From Hominenteromicrobium gallistercoris (GTDB lineage: Bacteria; Bacillota; Clostridia; Oscillospirales; Acutalibacteraceae): a stretch of DNA of 13,879 nt. The stretch spans positions 1-13,879 of the forward strand of contig DWXR01000140.1 in NCBI GenBank assembly GCA_019119145.1. The letters are read 5' to 3'. The position numbers and the translations under genes are program-made. Positions 12,909 through 13,879 of the stretch are shown here, piece after piece (the stretch's first letter is position 1; each line of letters begins with the position of its first letter). The notes under the pieces are model-generated. The model saw only the letters and a list, made by a program, of their open reading frames with translations, had not been told where the DNA came from and ran no database searches.

Positions 12909-12985
12909 TGTTCAGGGACATATTGTCCACCCGGTTCTCCGGGACAGCCTCGCTGGTGTTGGTAGCACCAGCGGGGCGTTTTTTT
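12909..12985 (+). ncRNA. Candidate small RNA, about 77 nt
   Basis: Starting about 7 bases after the -10, the RNA would fold into three hairpins: GGACA (12916-12920) / TGTCC (12924-12928); CCCGG (12930-12934) / CCGGG (12939-12943); and a 12-bp terminator ending in seven T. A second GGACA copy (12942-12946) can also pair with TGTCC, making an alternative fold that breaks the first two hairpins. Both neighbouring genes lie on the opposite strand and the RNA ends 3 bases before the 3' end of the surface-protein gene, so it is not a leader for a + strand gene in view. I do not recognise it as a known RNA family. The ends are inferred. Confidence 0.65.
12947..12985 (+). terminator. Strong terminator of the candidate small RNA
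   Basis: 12-bp stem from 12947-12958 (GCCTCGCTGGTG) with 12966-12977 (CACCAGCGGGGC), one U-G pair, loop TTGGTAG, then G and seven T. The minus strand has no U tract after this stem, so the terminator is directional and serves a + strand transcript. Confidence 0.88.
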
Positions 12986-12988
12986 ATT

Positions 12989-13807
12989 TTAGTGGCATCT
13001 TTGGCAAGGGGTATAGCCCATCGCGATGGCTTCGTCGAGCGTCACCTGCGTGGGATCGCTCATGTTGCTGCAGGTCGAGCTACTATGATACCTTGACCCG
13101 CTGGACGGAATCCACACCATTTCCACCTCCGGCTCCGGTTCAGCGGTGGGCTCCGGATCTTCCGTCGGATCGGGCGTTGCGGTCGGCTCCGGCGTGGGGG
13201 ACGAGGTCGGCTCTGGTGTAGGCGATGGCTCAGGCGTGGGCGACGGCTCGACCGTGACTGCGATCTCGTCCGACTTGATCACGCCGTCCGTGGTCTGGGC
13301 GTAGAGCGTCGCGGCGCCCGGAGAAACCGCCTCGATCCGGAAATACACGTTTTCATCGGCGGCGTTGACAAACGCGAACTCCACGGCGGAGGGATTCGAG
13401 CTGATAAACTCGATGCTGTCGATCGGGAAATTATCCTTTCCGGATACCGTGAGATAGTCCTCCACGCTTTCCCCGACCTTGAGGCTGTAGCTGTCGTCGA
13501 CCGTGTAGTGCAGCTCGAGCTCGGAGATTCCGCCGTTTGACTTCGGCGCGAAAATGCTGCCGATCATGCCGATCACCAGCACGCCGACGATGATCCACAC
13601 CCATACAGGGACTTTGCGCTTCGGCTTCCCGCCGTGCGCCGGCGGCTGGGTGTAGTGTCCACCACGGCCGTGCTTCGGCGCAGGATTTGCGTAAGGATTC
13701 CCAGCCGGCTGTGCGTACGGGTTACGAGGCTGCTGAGGATATGGAGATCGGGGAATGTTAGTTCGTTCGTTCCTTTGGCTTGCAACGGAATTTTGCTTGC
13801 GATCCAT
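12989..13807 (-). CDS. Membrane-anchored surface protein with Big2-like domain and His-Cys tail
   Basis: A 272-residue protein of unknown function. Layout: cytosolic N-terminus 1-65, rich in Pro, Asn, Tyr and Gly with a repeated NPYA motif; one transmembrane helix at 67-86 (VPVWVWIIVGVLVIGMIGSIF) after a basic patch KPKRK, giving an outside C-terminus; a region at about 95-187 resembling a bacterial Ig-like Big2 domain (LKVGESVEDYL, SSNPSAVEF, PGAATLYAQTTDG); a PTPEP-type linker at 188-229; and a C-terminal motif with H241, C246, C268 and C271 (YHSSSTC, then GYTPCQRCH) similar to the small metal-binding tail found on various clostridial proteins. ATG 13807 follows GAGGGG (13819-13814) by 6 bases; a TTG one codon earlier is rejected. 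As element cargo it could act in surface exclusion, adhesion or host-phage interaction, but this is speculation. Confidence 0.82.
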   Translation of the reverse strand: MDRKQNSVASQRNERTNIPRSPYPQQPRNPYAQPAGNPYANPAPKHGRGGHYTQPPAHGGKPKRKVPVWVWIIVGVLVIGMIGSIFAPKSNGGISELELHYTVDDSYSLKVGESVEDYLTVSGKDNFPIDSIEFISSNPSAVEFAFVNAADENVYFRIEAVSPGAATLYAQTTDGVIKSDEIAVTVEPSPTPEPSPTPEPTSSPTPEPTATPDPTEDPEPTAEPEPEVEMVWIPSSGSRYHSSSTCSNMSDPTQVTLDEAIAMGYTPCQRCH

Positions 13808-13879
13808 CAATATCCCCTCACATTTACCGATAGGTGATAAGCGTATTAAACCCTGTTCGATTTCCTGTCATGCCTTGGT

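Larger units (their letters stand above)
11452..13879. mobile_element. Serine-recombinase integrative element inserted in feoB (partial)
   Basis: The element begins within the feoB dyad and runs past the right edge. Visible cargo is a large serine recombinase, a candidate small RNA and a membrane-anchored surface protein, the two genes on the minus strand. No conjugation, phage structural or resistance genes are visible in this part, so it could be an ICE, an IME, a prophage or a small cassette. No sequence matching the rest of feoB occurs before 13879, so the element is at least 2.4 kb. Confidence 0.8.

Noticed and set aside
12893..13096. Hydrophobic 67-codon + strand frame resembling a small toxin
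   Set aside because: It starts within the -10 region of the RNA promoter, crosses the strong terminator at 12947-12985 and runs antisense into the surface-protein gene.
13138..13259. Tandem DNA repeat
   Set aside because: The repetition reflects PTPEP-type codons in the surface protein linker, imperfect at DNA level, and not an independent repeat or CRISPR array.
1..13879. tRNA, rRNA or CRISPR array
   Set aside because: No cloverleaf with a T-loop motif, no rRNA-like stretch and no regularly spaced direct repeats were seen on either strand.

Overview
The window looks like chromosome from a GC-rich, spore-forming gut Clostridium relative (Oscillospiraceae/Ruminococcaceae-like). The evidence is Firmicutes-type gene order, GGAGG-type ribosome binding sites, rho-independent terminators with U tails, strong use of TCG/ACG/GCG/CTG codons, and the sporulation genes yabP and yabQ. 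This placement is inferred from gene content and codon use; no rRNA or marker phylogeny is available here.

Region 1 (2-4023) is a housekeeping run on the + strand: the C-terminal part of a RelA/SpoT (p)ppGpp enzyme cut by the window edge, an MBL-fold hydrolase of the glyoxalase II type, the radical-SAM protein HemZ, and a uridine-kinase-like nucleoside kinase whose start overlaps hemZ. Codon use inside relA changes abruptly near base 570-590, which points to a recombination or assembly joint. Region 2 (4024-4761) holds a zinc-ribbon coiled-coil protein with its own promoter and terminator.

Region 3 (4762-10243) is a variant of the conserved Bacillus yabM-yabN-yabO-yabP-yabQ-divIC-yabR cluster: SpoVB/YabM-like flippase, MazG, HU, RqcP (YabO), a cytidine-deaminase-like enzyme, YabP, YabQ, DivIC/FtsB and an S1-domain protein. 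HU and the deaminase are the two genes additional to the Bacillus order, and each is followed by a terminator hairpin. The cluster joins nucleotide-pool cleaning, nucleoid packing, ribosome rescue, spore envelope formation and septum assembly. Region 4 (10201-11303) has a decayed short coding remnant, a good extended -10 promoter, a structured leader, the long-form ribosome hibernation factor HPF, a strong terminator, and a large hairpin before feoB.

Region 5 (about 11452-13879) is accessory DNA. The feoB gene stops after 58 codons, just past its P-loop, exactly where a large serine recombinase gene begins (minus strand, 3' end toward the joint). A 28-base dyad lies at the joint and is the likely attachment site. 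Behind the recombinase are a previously unannotated candidate small RNA (+ strand promoter, three hairpins and a 7-T terminator, about 77 nt) and a membrane-anchored surface protein with a Big2-like domain, Pro/Thr/Glu linker and a His-Cys metal-binding tail. The far end of the element and the rest of feoB are outside the window.

The observations most worth following are the feoB-targeting element with its recoded joint, the small RNA lying opposite to the element genes, and the codon-use break in relA.
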